Shown piece after piece: positions 1 to 9,206 of a DNA stretch of 64,000 bases. Source of the DNA: a virus. The notes under the pieces are model-generated. The model did not search any database. It was not told the origin of the DNA and saw nothing but the letters and a program-made list of their open reading frames with translations. Every line of letters begins with the position of its first letter. The first letter of the stretch is position 1. The stretch is from positions 1 through 64,000 of IMG/VR virus record IMGVR_UViG_3300029915_000009; one strand, given 5' to 3'. The translations under genes and the position numbers were made by a program.

Positions 1-1099
1 CCTGCGGTGGACCCCATCTATAATCAGTCACACAACCGCTAGTAGTTGTGGCGGCAGGCCCATTCACTGGAATGCCATAATCTGTCGTATTTCCCATGCC
101 CCAGGGCTGTGCTTCCGTCTGCGCATAGTTCGCGGGAGCCAGAATGGAACAGGCAACCGACGGAGCGGCGAGGCACGCCAGAAACGAGTTGGCAATGCCG
201 TTGTTCCCCGTTCCTGCTGGGGTTTGCTGCTGCGCTGCGTTGATCTGGCCGTTCGTAGTGCCAGCCACGACGGTGCCTGGGAATGTGCCATTGCCAGTGG
301 ACCCGCCCAGGGTAATAGACGGTGCGCCGGTGCCAACGCTTAAACCTCCTGGGAGCGTGTTTAATTGTGATGGTCCGCTACCAGTCTGTGCTCCGTTTGT
401 CATCGCGTTCCAAGTTGTCGAGCCGCCTGGTCCGCATCCAGTGCCGTCTGCTTTGGCATAAAGTCCTGTGCAACTTCCGCTTGCCCCTCCAATAATTACT
501 GGGTTCACTAGTCCGGATCCTAGAGGTCCAGAGAATAAGGCCTCACCGCCTGAATTATACATCGTTAATAACGGGGTACCGGAACCTATAATTATATTAG
601 TAGCCTGGAAGTTACCCCCTGGTGTGGTTGACGTACCATTTGCAGGTAATGCAGCATTAGCGGTCGCTTGGGCGGCAGTTTCTGCGGTAATAGCTCTGGC
701 GGTTTCACCTGAAAAAATAGTTCGTTCATCGGTTATCGATGTTATCACACTAGCATTTGTTAGAACAATCGCAACAGGAATATCGGTTACACCAAAATTC
801 GTCGTTTTCACTGCGGGTACGCACGATGCCGAGGTATTAAGATAGATATAATTTAGGGATGAGGCAGTAAGTGTTAATGTCCCTCCGCTATATATAAATA
901 TTGACCCTTGGCAGTTAACAGTTCCAGCCGATATTTCTGCTTGCAATCCTGTGCCAGCGGTAACCCAATACCCGGGCGCAGTACCGTTAGAATATTTTGC
1001 ATTAAGCGCAGAAATTGGAGCAATTTGAGTCGCTGGATTCTGCGCAAGGCTAAAGGGGCCTATACAGGCTAACATTATTGATAAAATTATTTTTCTCAT
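1..1099 (-). CDS. Tail fibre / adhesin-like protein, N-terminal part (runs off the left edge)
   Basis: A reading frame is open from the ATG at 1099 to the window edge (366 codons, no stop). The start has a GAGGA ribosome site, and its ATGA overlaps the stop of the gp6-like gene, so it is translationally coupled to it. The protein starts MRKIILSIMLACIGPFSLAQ, which reads as a Sec signal peptide with cleavage after SLA. Low-complexity Gly/Thr/Ser-rich sequence typical of phage fibres follows. From about position 345 to the edge the DNA becomes much more GC-rich, and it contains an 84-nt stretch homologous to the other fibre gene at 59024. I read it as a receptor-binding fibre with an exchanged distal module. 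The signal peptide is odd for a protein assembled in the cytoplasm. Confidence 0.7.
   Translation of the reverse strand, partial: MRKIILSIMLACIGPFSLAQNPATQIAPISALNAKYSNGTAPGYWVTAGTGLQAEISAGTVNCQGSIFIYSGGTLTLTASSLNYIYLNTSASCVPAVKTTNFGVTDIPVAIVLTNASVITSITDERTIFSGETARAITAETAAQATANAALPANGTSTTPGGNFQATNIIIGSGTPLLTMYNSGGEALFSGPLGSGLVNPVIIGGASGSCTGLYAKADGTGCGPGGSTTWNAMTNGAQTGSGPSQLNTLPGGLSVGTGAPSITLGGSTGNGTFPGTVVAGTTNGQINAAQQQTPAGTGNNGIANSFLACLAAPSVACSILAPANYAQTEAQPWGMGNTTDYGIPVNGPAATTTSGCVTDYRWGPPQ
251..334 (-). repeat. Fibre-module homology segment, copy A
   Basis: Read on the minus strand, this segment matches 59315-59401. Over the best 75 nt, 66 positions are identical. It encodes SITLGGSTGNGTFPGTVVAG and lies at the AT-rich to GC-rich transition of the fibre gene. 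Confidence 0.8.
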
Positions 1100-4000
1100 G
1101 AAATCCTCAAATTAAGATTGTTTAGACTAGTTACGACAGAGATATTTTTTACTGTAGCCGCTGATATAAAAATTTCATATGGGTTGCAGACAATTTGCTC
1201 TAACGCACCATACGAAAGATTTCCTGCATTTGGAACTAGATGAACCGCATTAATAATATTGGTCATATTCGACAAAATATAGTTAGATAGTTGTGCCCAG
1301 AAAAATGTTTGGCCAAAATTAAAATTACCAATTGTAAAAAAATTATTTACAAGAGTAATAATTTGGCTTGCAATTTCGCCGGCACCCACTGCACTATTTG
1401 GGTTTGCTACGGCCACAAATGTTGCCTGAACCGAGGGGTCGGCTTTATCACCAAAAAGTGGAACAAACTGAGCCGAATTAAAAATTAATTCATCAGATAC
1501 CATTTTGTAATTATTAAGATCATTAAAATCGTTTGATAGCGTCTCGGTTGTTGGTGGTGTTGGTAATGCTATTTGTCCCGTTTGATCTGTTATGTATTGT
1601 TGATATGCGGTAGCATAACTTGATTCGAGACAATACATATCTATAATGTTCGACGGACTAGGATCTATTCTACGATTATCAGACGCATTATGCTGATATT
1701 GAAATTTTAAATTTTGTCGTCCTACATAATACGAATATGTTAAAGTACTTCCTGGCTGATTAAGTGTTGTTTTAGTTGCTAAACTCCCAACCCTTGATAT
1801 CTGATAAAATTGAAGAGTTGAGAGGCAAAAAATAATTGCTCCATTTGCATACGAGTATAAATTATTATTTATGTCCGTGGGTAAATTAACAACAACTACC
1901 TGATTAGCTCCAGAGCTTATTAATTTTGTAGTAGATTGCGAGTTATCGGTTACTAAAAATATAAAATTACTATCAGACACACAATCTTTAAAGAAAAAAG
2001 GGTCAGTGGGAATACCAGTATATGCTAGCCCTGCATATTGAATTTGCACCCTACTATTATCAATTAAACCATTAATTTCATCAACGACTGCGTAAACATC
2101 TACTGATATATCGTTCGGTAATCCGAGGTTAACGGCAACGCCGGGCGCACTGTTAGTTTCTAAGATTATTATCTGATCGGTTAGTGTAGACGCGTTGGTT
2201 GGATCGTATACCTTAGCATTAGGATCAAAATAAAAGGTTGTTTGCTGTTCAGATCCAAAATAATAGGCATTTGATTGTTGATATACAGTAAAAGTTGTAG
2301 TACTCGTTGGTACGAACGCCAATAGCCAATCGTTTGTATTAATCGCCGCTGGACTCATCGGAGCAATAAACTGGGAACCATAAATTGCTGGGCTAAAATT
2401 TAATGGTAATGTGTTATCTAAACTCCATGAAAGAGTGTATGAATTATATGATAGAGCTACCGCATTTCCATTAGTTAAATAGGTGATTAATTTTTGAATT
2501 AAATTACTCGGTAATACGGGAATGTATAATGGTAAAATGCCGGTTAATAATGCCCCGGTAGGAATTTTTTGCGATAGTAAAATTGCTCCACTACCGTCAA
2601 CATTTATCCCATTCATTGAGATCGAGTTTCCGATGCCAGCCGAATCAGCAGAAGTAATAGCCGCATAAATTATAGATTTCTGATTCAATAATTGGGAAGA
2701 CGAAGTGATTAGATTATTGTTAATGTCAAAAAATTGACCAGTGGGAGCGGTAAATTGTAATAATGATCCAATTTTCAGAATTGATGAATGCGAGACGGGC
2801 GCGAAACGTCCATCGTTTATTGTAATTAGATTGCCGGTGGCAACATCACTTATCCATCCAGAGCTAGAAGTATTGTCAGTTAACACTAAATTCCAGGCGG
2901 TCGCTGCCGAGGGAATAGTGATTGGATAATTACTGGGATTAAGGACAAACGACAGCGTATTATTAGACGATATTAGCGAGGTTATCTGACTTTCTACAAT
3001 TGTTGCTAAATTATTTTGATTTGCATAGGTATAATTATTTGTTATAACTGACGGATCTGTATATATAAAACCATCGTCACAAAAAACATTTGTGCTACTA
3101 AATTTTCCAGTTGGATCAATTACATCGAGATATCGACTTACTCCGCTAGCCGTCCTATTGATTGCTTTTAATTGTAAAATATTGCTATATTTTGTAAAGG
3201 GAAAAGAGTTATAATCTTGACCATTTACCATTCTATTTTGCGAGTAGAAACTTTGGGGTGCCTTTAATTTAATATTTGCTAACGATTCGGTACCCGCACT
3301 ATTACCTACGGTGTATTGTAAACTCGCATTGATTGTTAATAGCTGTGTACGATTTGTCTTACTCGTATAGTTAATAGGAAAAGATAAATTGGACATTTCT
3401 GAAGGATTAATTCTATATGTTAGCCCATTAGATGAACGAGTAAAGCATATAAAATTACCTTGAGGAATTGCTCCAAAAACACCGTCACCGAAGATTAAAG
3501 TAATAGCATCGTTGATTTGATTAGTTACAGAAAAAATTGTTTGCTGCTGCGATGGAAGATTATTGAAAGCTGTATTTTCTCCGTAAATTGTTTGTACCTG
3601 AGTCCATTCTGTAATTGTTCCGTCTGTATTAAGTTGATATAGCCATACATCCGAGTTATTAACGCCGGTTTGGGATAAATTGATAGATGTATTAGGTAAC
3701 CCAGATGCAATACTAAAAGTTTGCGACGACAATGTTCCCTGTTTAAAATAGAGAAAATACCCCGTATTTTGGCTAGCAAATCCTAGTCCATCATTTTCAT
3801 AAAGAAGATTAAAAGTAGAAGTGTGTTCGGGGTCGATTTCATATATAAATGTTTCGCCAACAGAAGTAGGGTTAACTATTTCAAAATTTGTACTTGAACT
3901 ATTAATAGATGCTGTGAATGCATATGGCGGCGCCTGTCCTGCCGACGAAGACAAGCCGTATTCTGAATAATTAATTCCATTAATTACATTTGTATTACCA

Positions 4001-4518
4001 GGATTGCCAATGGTTTGAGAACTAATTAAAACTGCATTGATAATAGTATTCCACTGATCTTGCCAGTTTCTATTAGTGCGATCATTCCAATTAATTGTTA
4101 TTCCATTAAGATTATTTCCTAGCGAATCATATACATTATCGTTAACAGAAAGACTATTTATTTTTAGATAGCCATTTGCAGCTAAATTTCGACTCGGAAT
4201 ATAATTAACAAGATTAGCCAGATAATTAATAGAATTTCTACTTTGCGCAGTAGGAAGAAAGTTTTCTCTCGCATTCATATCATAACGAAAGGACATACTT
4301 TGTCCCATAAATGCAATTAGATCAATTAATGCCGTGAACTCGCTGCTTTCAATATAATCATTGAAATTTTCTGGATTTTTTAGTTGCAAATAATTTATGA
4401 ACGATTTTCGTAGTGTGGAAAAATCGTACGACGCGAGATTCGGGCTGCCCATAGAAGTATAGAAAGCCTGCCAATCTTGAATGCCAAAAGCCGTTGTTGC
4501 TTGCAGTGATGTTCCCAT
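1096..4518 (-). CDS. gp6: Baseplate wedge subunit, gp6-like
   Basis: This is a structural protein of the baseplate wedge, which with gp25 and gp53 forms the ring that triggers sheath contraction. The first 130 residues match the gp6/baseplate-J pattern: a short helix region (DFSTLRKSFINYL), then DYIESSEFTALIDLIAFMG and a conserved run of Asn/Arg residues (ARENFLPTAQSRNSI). A second hallmark, FGDGVFGAIPQGN, occurs near residue 345. At 1140 aa it is much longer than T4 gp6 (about 660 aa), with extra Ser/Thr/Asn-rich domains in the C-terminal half. It follows gp25-like and hub genes on the same strand and overlaps the fibre gene by ATGA. Its own late-type promoter lies 5 nt before the ATG. Confidence 0.85.
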   Translation of the reverse strand: MGTSLQATTAFGIQDWQAFYTSMGSPNLASYDFSTLRKSFINYLQLKNPENFNDYIESSEFTALIDLIAFMGQSMSFRYDMNARENFLPTAQSRNSINYLANLVNYIPSRNLAANGYLKINSLSVNDNVYDSLGNNLNGITINWNDRTNRNWQDQWNTIINAVLISSQTIGNPGNTNVINGINYSEYGLSSSAGQAPPYAFTASINSSSTNFEIVNPTSVGETFIYEIDPEHTSTFNLLYENDGLGFASQNTGYFLYFKQGTLSSQTFSIASGLPNTSINLSQTGVNNSDVWLYQLNTDGTITEWTQVQTIYGENTAFNNLPSQQQTIFSVTNQINDAITLIFGDGVFGAIPQGNFICFTRSSNGLTYRINPSEMSNLSFPINYTSKTNRTQLLTINASLQYTVGNSAGTESLANIKLKAPQSFYSQNRMVNGQDYNSFPFTKYSNILQLKAINRTASGVSRYLDVIDPTGKFSSTNVFCDDGFIYTDPSVITNNYTYANQNNLATIVESQITSLISSNNTLSFVLNPSNYPITIPSAATAWNLVLTDNTSSSGWISDVATGNLITINDGRFAPVSHSSILKIGSLLQFTAPTGQFFDINNNLITSSSQLLNQKSIIYAAITSADSAGIGNSISMNGINVDGSGAILLSQKIPTGALLTGILPLYIPVLPSNLIQKLITYLTNGNAVALSYNSYTLSWSLDNTLPLNFSPAIYGSQFIAPMSPAAINTNDWLLAFVPTSTTTFTVYQQSNAYYFGSEQQTTFYFDPNAKVYDPTNASTLTDQIIILETNSAPGVAVNLGLPNDISVDVYAVVDEINGLIDNSRVQIQYAGLAYTGIPTDPFFFKDCVSDSNFIFLVTDNSQSTTKLISSGANQVVVVNLPTDINNNLYSYANGAIIFCLSTLQFYQISRVGSLATKTTLNQPGSTLTYSYYVGRQNLKFQYQHNASDNRRIDPSPSNIIDMYCLESSYATAYQQYITDQTGQIALPTPPTTETLSNDFNDLNNYKMVSDELIFNSAQFVPLFGDKADPSVQATFVAVANPNSAVGAGEIASQIITLVNNFFTIGNFNFGQTFFWAQLSNYILSNMTNIINAVHLVPNAGNLSYGALEQIVCNPYEIFISAATVKNISVVTSLNNLNLRIS

Positions 4519-4523
4519 ATGAT

Positions 4524-4531
4524 TATTTATG
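4524..4531 (-). promoter_or_regulatory. Late promoter CATAAATA before the gp6-like gene
   Basis: The minus strand reads CATAAATA, five bases, then the ATG at 4518. At the usual T4 late-promoter geometry transcription would begin at or next to the ATG, giving a leaderless message. Confidence 0.6.
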
Positions 4532-4584
4532 CTCTAGATACAAGACGGTTAATTCATTAATGAATTCGCGGCTGACAGGATGGG

Positions 4585-4959
4585 TTAGAAATCACTAGAC
4601 AGTTCAGAATTGAAGTTCACTATTAGTTGATCCGTTTCATTTGTGTTAACATATTGAATAATTACTGTTACTGTAATTGTATGTTGTCCCTGAGTAAGAT
4701 CGAGACTTACTAATGTTATTCTAGGATCGTTATTAATGATTGAACTAATGTTAGCACTAATGTCATCTAAATCGGTCTGTGTTATATTATCGAATAATTT
4801 ATCCCAAATTATGCATCCGAAATTAGGTTGCATAAGACGTTGCCCACGCCGAGTTTTTAACGCATTCAATAAATCCTGCTGAATAAGTTTCCTATCGGTA
4901 AGAACAAATTTCTTTTGAGCATCTGACGATACCGTTGAAAAGCCTGAATATATTGACAT
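4585..4959 (-). CDS. gp25: Baseplate wedge subunit, gp25-like
   Basis: Small wedge protein of the GPW_gp25 family (124 aa; T4 gp25 is 132 aa). The family signature is seen in LIQQDLLNALKTRRGQR followed by MQPNFGCIIW, then a short acidic helix and alternating beta strands (ITLVSLDL, TITVTVIIQYV). In contractile machines gp25 links gp6/gp53 of the wedge to the sheath. It sits just upstream of the gp6-like gene, with a 66-nt gap that holds the gp6 promoter. Confidence 0.87.
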   Translation of the reverse strand: MSIYSGFSTVSSDAQKKFVLTDRKLIQQDLLNALKTRRGQRLMQPNFGCIIWDKLFDNITQTDLDDISANISSIINNDPRITLVSLDLTQGQHTITVTVIIQYVNTNETDQLIVNFNSELSSDF

Positions 4960-4968
4960 AGTTTACCC

Positions 4969-5340
4969 TTACATTGTTGGCTTGCTAGCGGCAATCATTT
5001 GCGCTAATTGGGTTTTAGAATAAGACACGCCAGGTTGATTGGGTGATTGGGGATTATTAAGTGTTACGTTTCCGGTTTGATTATCCATGCCTGTTATTTT
5101 AAAATTGGTCGGCTGGTTTGTGGGCCCCGATGGCAATTGGATTGTAGATCCTCGAGTTGATAATTGCTGGGAAATTGCGGGATCAATTGGTTTTACCGCT
5201 TGAGAATTTGTGTTTATATTTGCAGAATTTGCCACGCCTGGGGTAGCTGTCTTTATATTGTTTTTAAGTCCAGATTGATTAACCGACGGTGCTAACCCTG
5301 GTATTGACGGTAAATCTTCAAATAATTCTATTATTCTCAT
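4969..5340 (-). CDS. Pro/Asn/Gln-rich protein with capsid-targeting-like N-terminus
   Basis: A 123-aa protein without a recognised family. It begins MRIIELFEDLP, the same N-terminal pattern seen in several proteins at 37-44 kb and resembling T4 capsid-targeting peptides (LFE fits the Leu/Ile-x-Glu prohead protease consensus). The rest is low complexity, rich in Asn, Gln, Pro and Thr, with no cysteines and probably disordered. It lies in the baseplate operon behind its own late promoter. It could be a baseplate accessory protein or a packaged head protein. Confidence 0.6.
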   Translation of the reverse strand: MRIIELFEDLPSIPGLAPSVNQSGLKNNIKTATPGVANSANINTNSQAVKPIDPAISQQLSTRGSTIQLPSGPTNQPTNFKITGMDNQTGNVTLNNPQSPNQPGVSYSKTQLAQMIAASKPTM

Positions 5341-5357
5341 TTATATCACCTTATTTG

Positions 5358-5365
5358 TATTTATA
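5358..5365 (-). promoter_or_regulatory. Late promoter TATAAATA
   Basis: The minus strand carries a perfect T4 late-promoter box 17 nt upstream of the ATG at 5340. The short leader contains an AAGGTG ribosome site. Confidence 0.7.
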
Positions 5366-5366
5366 C

Positions 5367-7766
5367 TCATCCCAATACAGCTTTGATTCCGGATAGCGCC
5401 CCGGCGTAAATTGGAGTAGATGCTTTTTGGGGCGTGGCGGCATTACTCGGTGCAGTTGGTGATGAAACAGATACGGGTGTAGCCGCTGATATGAGGTTAA
5501 TCTCGTGACTGTCATCAAACCGAATACATTGTAATTCTTGGGTGAAAACACCGTTGGCTATCTTGTTAGTTATTTCTAAAACTCGATAGTAACCGCTAAA
5601 AACATTACGATGATATACAACATTATTACTTTTATCTGGTGGGGTAATTAATCCACTTGAAAGATCTATATCCCTGGGAATTAGGAAATTGAGATTCATG
5701 TAAATTTCTCCACTATTGAACATAATTCCTCCAGGTGCTCCGCTCGCTTCTGTTATATATGGTACTAAGGTTGAATTTGCTGATGGATTTAGAAATAGTC
5801 CATCTTGCTTAATATAATCAGGGTCACCGTTAACAGTTAATCTAACCGATAACATTTCTGCGGGAGCATAAATTGTCGCAGCGACATCTGCCGCTGTAGT
5901 TCTTTCGGGAGTTTGCTCGGCCGTTATATTAGTTGATTTGATACTACTTGGTGCTGCCGATAGAACTCTAGAGGCGTTTACTGCTGTACCTTTTTGAGCT
6001 ATTACATATGTTGAATTAGATGCGGTTGGTTGATCTGCCGGAGTCGATGATCCTGTTCCTTGCTGCTTAGTACTCTTATTAGCAACTTGGGTATATGTTA
6101 AAAAAGCAGTTTTGAATTCCATATCAAAGTTAAGAATTTCGGTATTTTTGCCGGTTAATATATAGTTATATTCTTTTAAAACTCGCAACGCCGGAGTCTG
6201 ATTAGGTACTTCAAATATTTTTGCGTTATCGATTATATATGGTTTTACGATGTATCGATAATTAGCCGCGTATTTTCCACGTAAAAAATCATAACCAAGA
6301 ATTGTTGTTTCGCTGCTAATCATGAACCATTGAAACGGTCCTTGTAATTGTTTAATCGCTTCCTTAATTCCGATATCTGTTGTCGGGTCGCCCGATACTA
6401 AATTTGCCATATTAATTATGTCGCTTATTTTTTTCTCGAATACTTTAATTTGATTGGTTATATACTCACTACTTATAATTAAAGTATTAATTGAATCAAG
6501 AATACTAGCGCCGACGCCAAATCGTACAATACTATGGCCAGATGAACTGCCATCAGGGTTAAAATATACCTGGTTAACCGCGGTTATTCCAGGCCCAATA
6601 GATGTTGTTGAAATTTCACCCGTTGTTACTGTTTGCCCATTAATATTAGCGGTAGTTGTTGCATTTTTAATTGCATGTGTTTGCCCAAGGTTATATGCAT
6701 AATTATTTGCCATTACCTGTATCGGTGTTGCCCCAGATGTCATTTTTGCATCTTTAGGGGCAGACGTTGTATTTGTATATACAGGATTTACAAACAAACT
6801 TGCTCCAATATTAATATTTGATGAACTCGAGCTAAGTTCTGTACTTATCTGAGGTAAACATATAATTTCATAATTATCTGCTACTGTATATGTATTTGTA
6901 TCTACATAATGTTTTTGATGCTGATTCAATGAATATGCTAATCCATCGCAGTAATTTTGCACTGTGCTGCTGTTAGAAATTTCAACCATCGAATCAATTC
7001 TTCCGGCTATTTCTGTATTTGATAATTCATTAATTGGAATTGCTGTAATTTTATAGGTTGCTCCGGTGGATCCCGCTTTAATTTCCATGTTGGCTAATAC
7101 TATTGGAATATATTTAGTTGTTCCTGCAATAGTATTGAGTGAACCATCATCAAAAAATCCATTAAATGAGATTTTAAGTAAGTATGGTAGTTGACAATAG
7201 TTATACTCGTTTATAGATTGGCAAAAATCATAAAGATTTTCAATTAAGTCCATTCCATTTGGTTCTATTATATCGAAAGTTATATTTGTTGCATTTGACC
7301 CACGATTTTCTTGATTTTGGCCGGCTATAGTCTTCATATCAAGATTATCAATGCCTAAATCTGTAGGGAAATATGTTGATAATTTATTTGTACCCATTCC
7401 TCCTGATTGACAAATAGTTGTCCAATCTGACGGTACATACCGTTGTGCAGCCATCATTAATGCATGTAATTTTGGGGTAGTAACTTGTAATGTTATTAAC
7501 GGGGTATAACTTGCATAAGAGTTAAGCAAATTGGGCCTAATAGAGCTGTTTGCAGTAGCAGACGTCGTGGATAATTGTTGATCATCTAAATTTTTGTCGG
7601 CTGCGCCTTGTGATCGGAATGATGCTAATTGATTTTGAGAATTATTAACTTGGGCTACCAACGCCGCAGGTGGGGTGTTAAGAGCAGAAACTTCGTTTGC
7701 TACCGCAGCTTTTTTCTTTGCAATAATCTCTTCTAAACTTAGTCCTTCATTTGTATTAATTGCCAT
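5367..7766 (-). CDS. Putative baseplate hub / large structural protein
   Basis: A 799-aa virion protein. After a flexible N-terminus (residues 1-85, Ala/Ser/Gln-rich) it has mixed beta-rich domains. The C-terminal half contains ILNFDMEFKTAFL and LSVRLTVNGDPDYIKQDG, a pattern I associate with hub-like proteins of T4-superfamily phages. Order and strand place it between the gp53-like protein and gp25, where T4-like phages keep central baseplate genes. The last 50 residues are again Pro/Ser/Ala-rich. Assignment to a specific T4 gene (for example gp27) is not possible from sequence alone. Confidence 0.6.
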   Translation of the reverse strand: MAINTNEGLSLEEIIAKKKAAVANEVSALNTPPAALVAQVNNSQNQLASFRSQGAADKNLDDQQLSTTSATANSSIRPNLLNSYASYTPLITLQVTTPKLHALMMAAQRYVPSDWTTICQSGGMGTNKLSTYFPTDLGIDNLDMKTIAGQNQENRGSNATNITFDIIEPNGMDLIENLYDFCQSINEYNYCQLPYLLKISFNGFFDDGSLNTIAGTTKYIPIVLANMEIKAGSTGATYKITAIPINELSNTEIAGRIDSMVEISNSSTVQNYCDGLAYSLNQHQKHYVDTNTYTVADNYEIICLPQISTELSSSSSNINIGASLFVNPVYTNTTSAPKDAKMTSGATPIQVMANNYAYNLGQTHAIKNATTTANINGQTVTTGEISTTSIGPGITAVNQVYFNPDGSSSGHSIVRFGVGASILDSINTLIISSEYITNQIKVFEKKISDIINMANLVSGDPTTDIGIKEAIKQLQGPFQWFMISSETTILGYDFLRGKYAANYRYIVKPYIIDNAKIFEVPNQTPALRVLKEYNYILTGKNTEILNFDMEFKTAFLTYTQVANKSTKQQGTGSSTPADQPTASNSTYVIAQKGTAVNASRVLSAAPSSIKSTNITAEQTPERTTAADVAATIYAPAEMLSVRLTVNGDPDYIKQDGLFLNPSANSTLVPYITEASGAPGGIMFNSGEIYMNLNFLIPRDIDLSSGLITPPDKSNNVVYHRNVFSGYYRVLEITNKIANGVFTQELQCIRFDDSHEINLISAATPVSVSSPTAPSNAATPQKASTPIYAGALSGIKAVLG

Positions 7767-7768
7767 TT

Positions 7769-8074
7769 TTAAAGTTCCAATGCTGCTTTGACTGCCGATG
7801 GATCGGGTATATAAATTGCAGTACCCGCGGTAAAATTACCTAACGGGTCAGCAGATAACGTTCCTGGATTTCGTTGAGCAAAAATCCACCAGAGTTCGGC
7901 ATATCCATAAAGATCAAACGCCATTAGATCCGGGCGAGAATCATATGCATCGCTTATTACTACTAAATTATCAGATGGACTAGCTGGGACATATCGCGGC
8001 GTCCAGGTATTTAATATTCCATTAGCTGAAATAGATGTATCGTAGTATGCACTTGCGCTAGTATAAGTAGTCAT
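7769..8074 (-). CDS. gp53: Baseplate wedge subunit, gp53-like
   Basis: A 101-aa protein with the gp53/LysM-like wedge signature: an early segment DSRPDLMAFDLYG, then YAELWWIFAQRNPG and a C-terminal AGTAIYIPDP. In T4, gp53 bridges neighbouring wedges around the hub. The gene lies between the gp48/54-like and hub-like genes with 2-6 nt gaps, so it is part of the same late operon. Confidence 0.75.
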   Translation of the reverse strand: MTTYTSASAYYDTSISANGILNTWTPRYVPASPSDNLVVISDAYDSRPDLMAFDLYGYAELWWIFAQRNPGTLSADPLGNFTAGTAIYIPDPSAVKAALEL

Positions 8075-8080
8075 GATTTC

Positions 8081-9121
8081 CTAAAGTTGTATATCGCTAA
8101 GGCTAGTATCAGCTTGCGTTTCGATTGTGGGGAAGTCACCGCTTTTTGTGTTCGTGCTAACCGCAGTGTTATCACTTCCTAATATAACTGTTGGTGAGTT
8201 AGCTGAAAACCCAGAAAACGATGGAATAGCAGACGGTGTTAGACTAGAAATGGTTCCATTTAAAGATGGGGATAAATCAGGATTTGGACCTAAAAGTCGG
8301 GTAGTTCCGTTAGAAAAATTTTGCAAACCAAATTGCGAGGCAAATAATCGGCTAAACACGGGTACAACAGAAATATTAACAGTCATCTGACACGGAATTT
8401 TAGTTATTTCTCCGTTTAATCCTGGTAATGCAACGGTAACATAATCGACATTGTCGGGAAAAGTAGTAGTAACGTTAGTAACAACAACCGGAAGACTATC
8501 TAACCCTACAAACCCGATGCCTGTTAAATTGACAATTAATGGCGGCGCTCCTGCTAAGTTAATTTTTCCGGATCCCGCGCTTGCGTCATTTCCGGTAAAC
8601 ATCATAGTTAGGCAACGAAGAAAGTGGATTGCCGCAACTACATATTGGCCCTCATATGGGGTTCTAACGACAAAATCACCACTTATATCAAAAGGCTTAA
8701 TTTCACTATTTTTGTACGAGTGATATGTAAAATTACTATGAGTAACAGCTTGATTCTCATATGTTGAAGAAAATGAAAGAGGAACTGACGGCTGAAAGGG
8801 GAAGACGACGCCATTTGTTTGATTAAGAATTTTTAATAAAGTATTTGCTGGGTCTCTATAAAAAATTGCAGGACTTCCTGACAGCATACTGATTTTAACT
8901 CGTTTATCATTACCCGAAGCGCCATTAAATGTTACTTTGGGGGTAGTGGCTTTTAATGATGGTATATTTAAGCTCGATACTCTTGAAGTACTAGGAAACA
9001 TTGTTCCTATTTGCGTCGGGGTAAATGATGTTACTGAGTCAACTCCCGATGCATCTGTTACAGATGGAGTCGGCGCAAATTGATCTTCACTTTGACTCAT
9101 ATCTGGCAATGGAATTTGCAT
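8081..9121 (-). CDS. Baseplate-tail tube junction protein, gp48/gp54-like
   Basis: A 346-aa protein. The first 60 residues are linker-like. The core contains PFQPSVPLSFSSTYENQAVT, then IKPFDISGDFVVRTPYEGQY and AAIHFLRCLTMMF, the pattern of the tube-initiator proteins gp48/gp54 that cap the hub and start tail-tube polymerisation. The C-terminal 80 residues are Ser/Thr/Pro-rich. It is the first gene of the minus-strand baseplate operon, with a late promoter about 48 nt upstream. Confidence 0.7.
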   Translation of the reverse strand: MQIPLPDMSQSEDQFAPTPSVTDASGVDSVTSFTPTQIGTMFPSTSRVSSLNIPSLKATTPKVTFNGASGNDKRVKISMLSGSPAIFYRDPANTLLKILNQTNGVVFPFQPSVPLSFSSTYENQAVTHSNFTYHSYKNSEIKPFDISGDFVVRTPYEGQYVVAAIHFLRCLTMMFTGNDASAGSGKINLAGAPPLIVNLTGIGFVGLDSLPVVVTNVTTTFPDNVDYVTVALPGLNGEITKIPCQMTVNISVVPVFSRLFASQFGLQNFSNGTTRLLGPNPDLSPSLNGTISSLTPSAIPSFSGFSANSPTVILGSDNTAVSTNTKSGDFPTIETQADTSLSDIQL

Positions 9122-9169
9122 TTTTTTCTTGACCCCGGAAGCAACTTATGTTAATATTAACTTATAACA

Positions 9170-9177
9170 TATTTATG
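9170..9177 (-). promoter_or_regulatory. Late promoter CATAAATA of the baseplate operon
   Basis: The minus strand reads CATAAATA in the divergent gap between the baseplate operon and the sigma-factor gene. It would give a leader of about 40 nt before the ATG at 9121. Confidence 0.5.
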
Positions 9178-9206
9178 CTTAAAATGTAAGTAGTACGGGG
9201 GACCCC

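Noticed and set aside
144-845. Two plus-strand open frames at the left end
   Set aside because: They are Pro/Val-rich shadows of the minus-strand fibre gene, which has a start, a ribosome site and recognisable fibre sequence.
1040-1099. Lipobox (LAC) in the left fibre signal peptide
   Set aside because: The residues before the Cys do not fit a lipobox well, and the hydrophobic segment continues beyond it to SLAQ, which suits ordinary cleavage.
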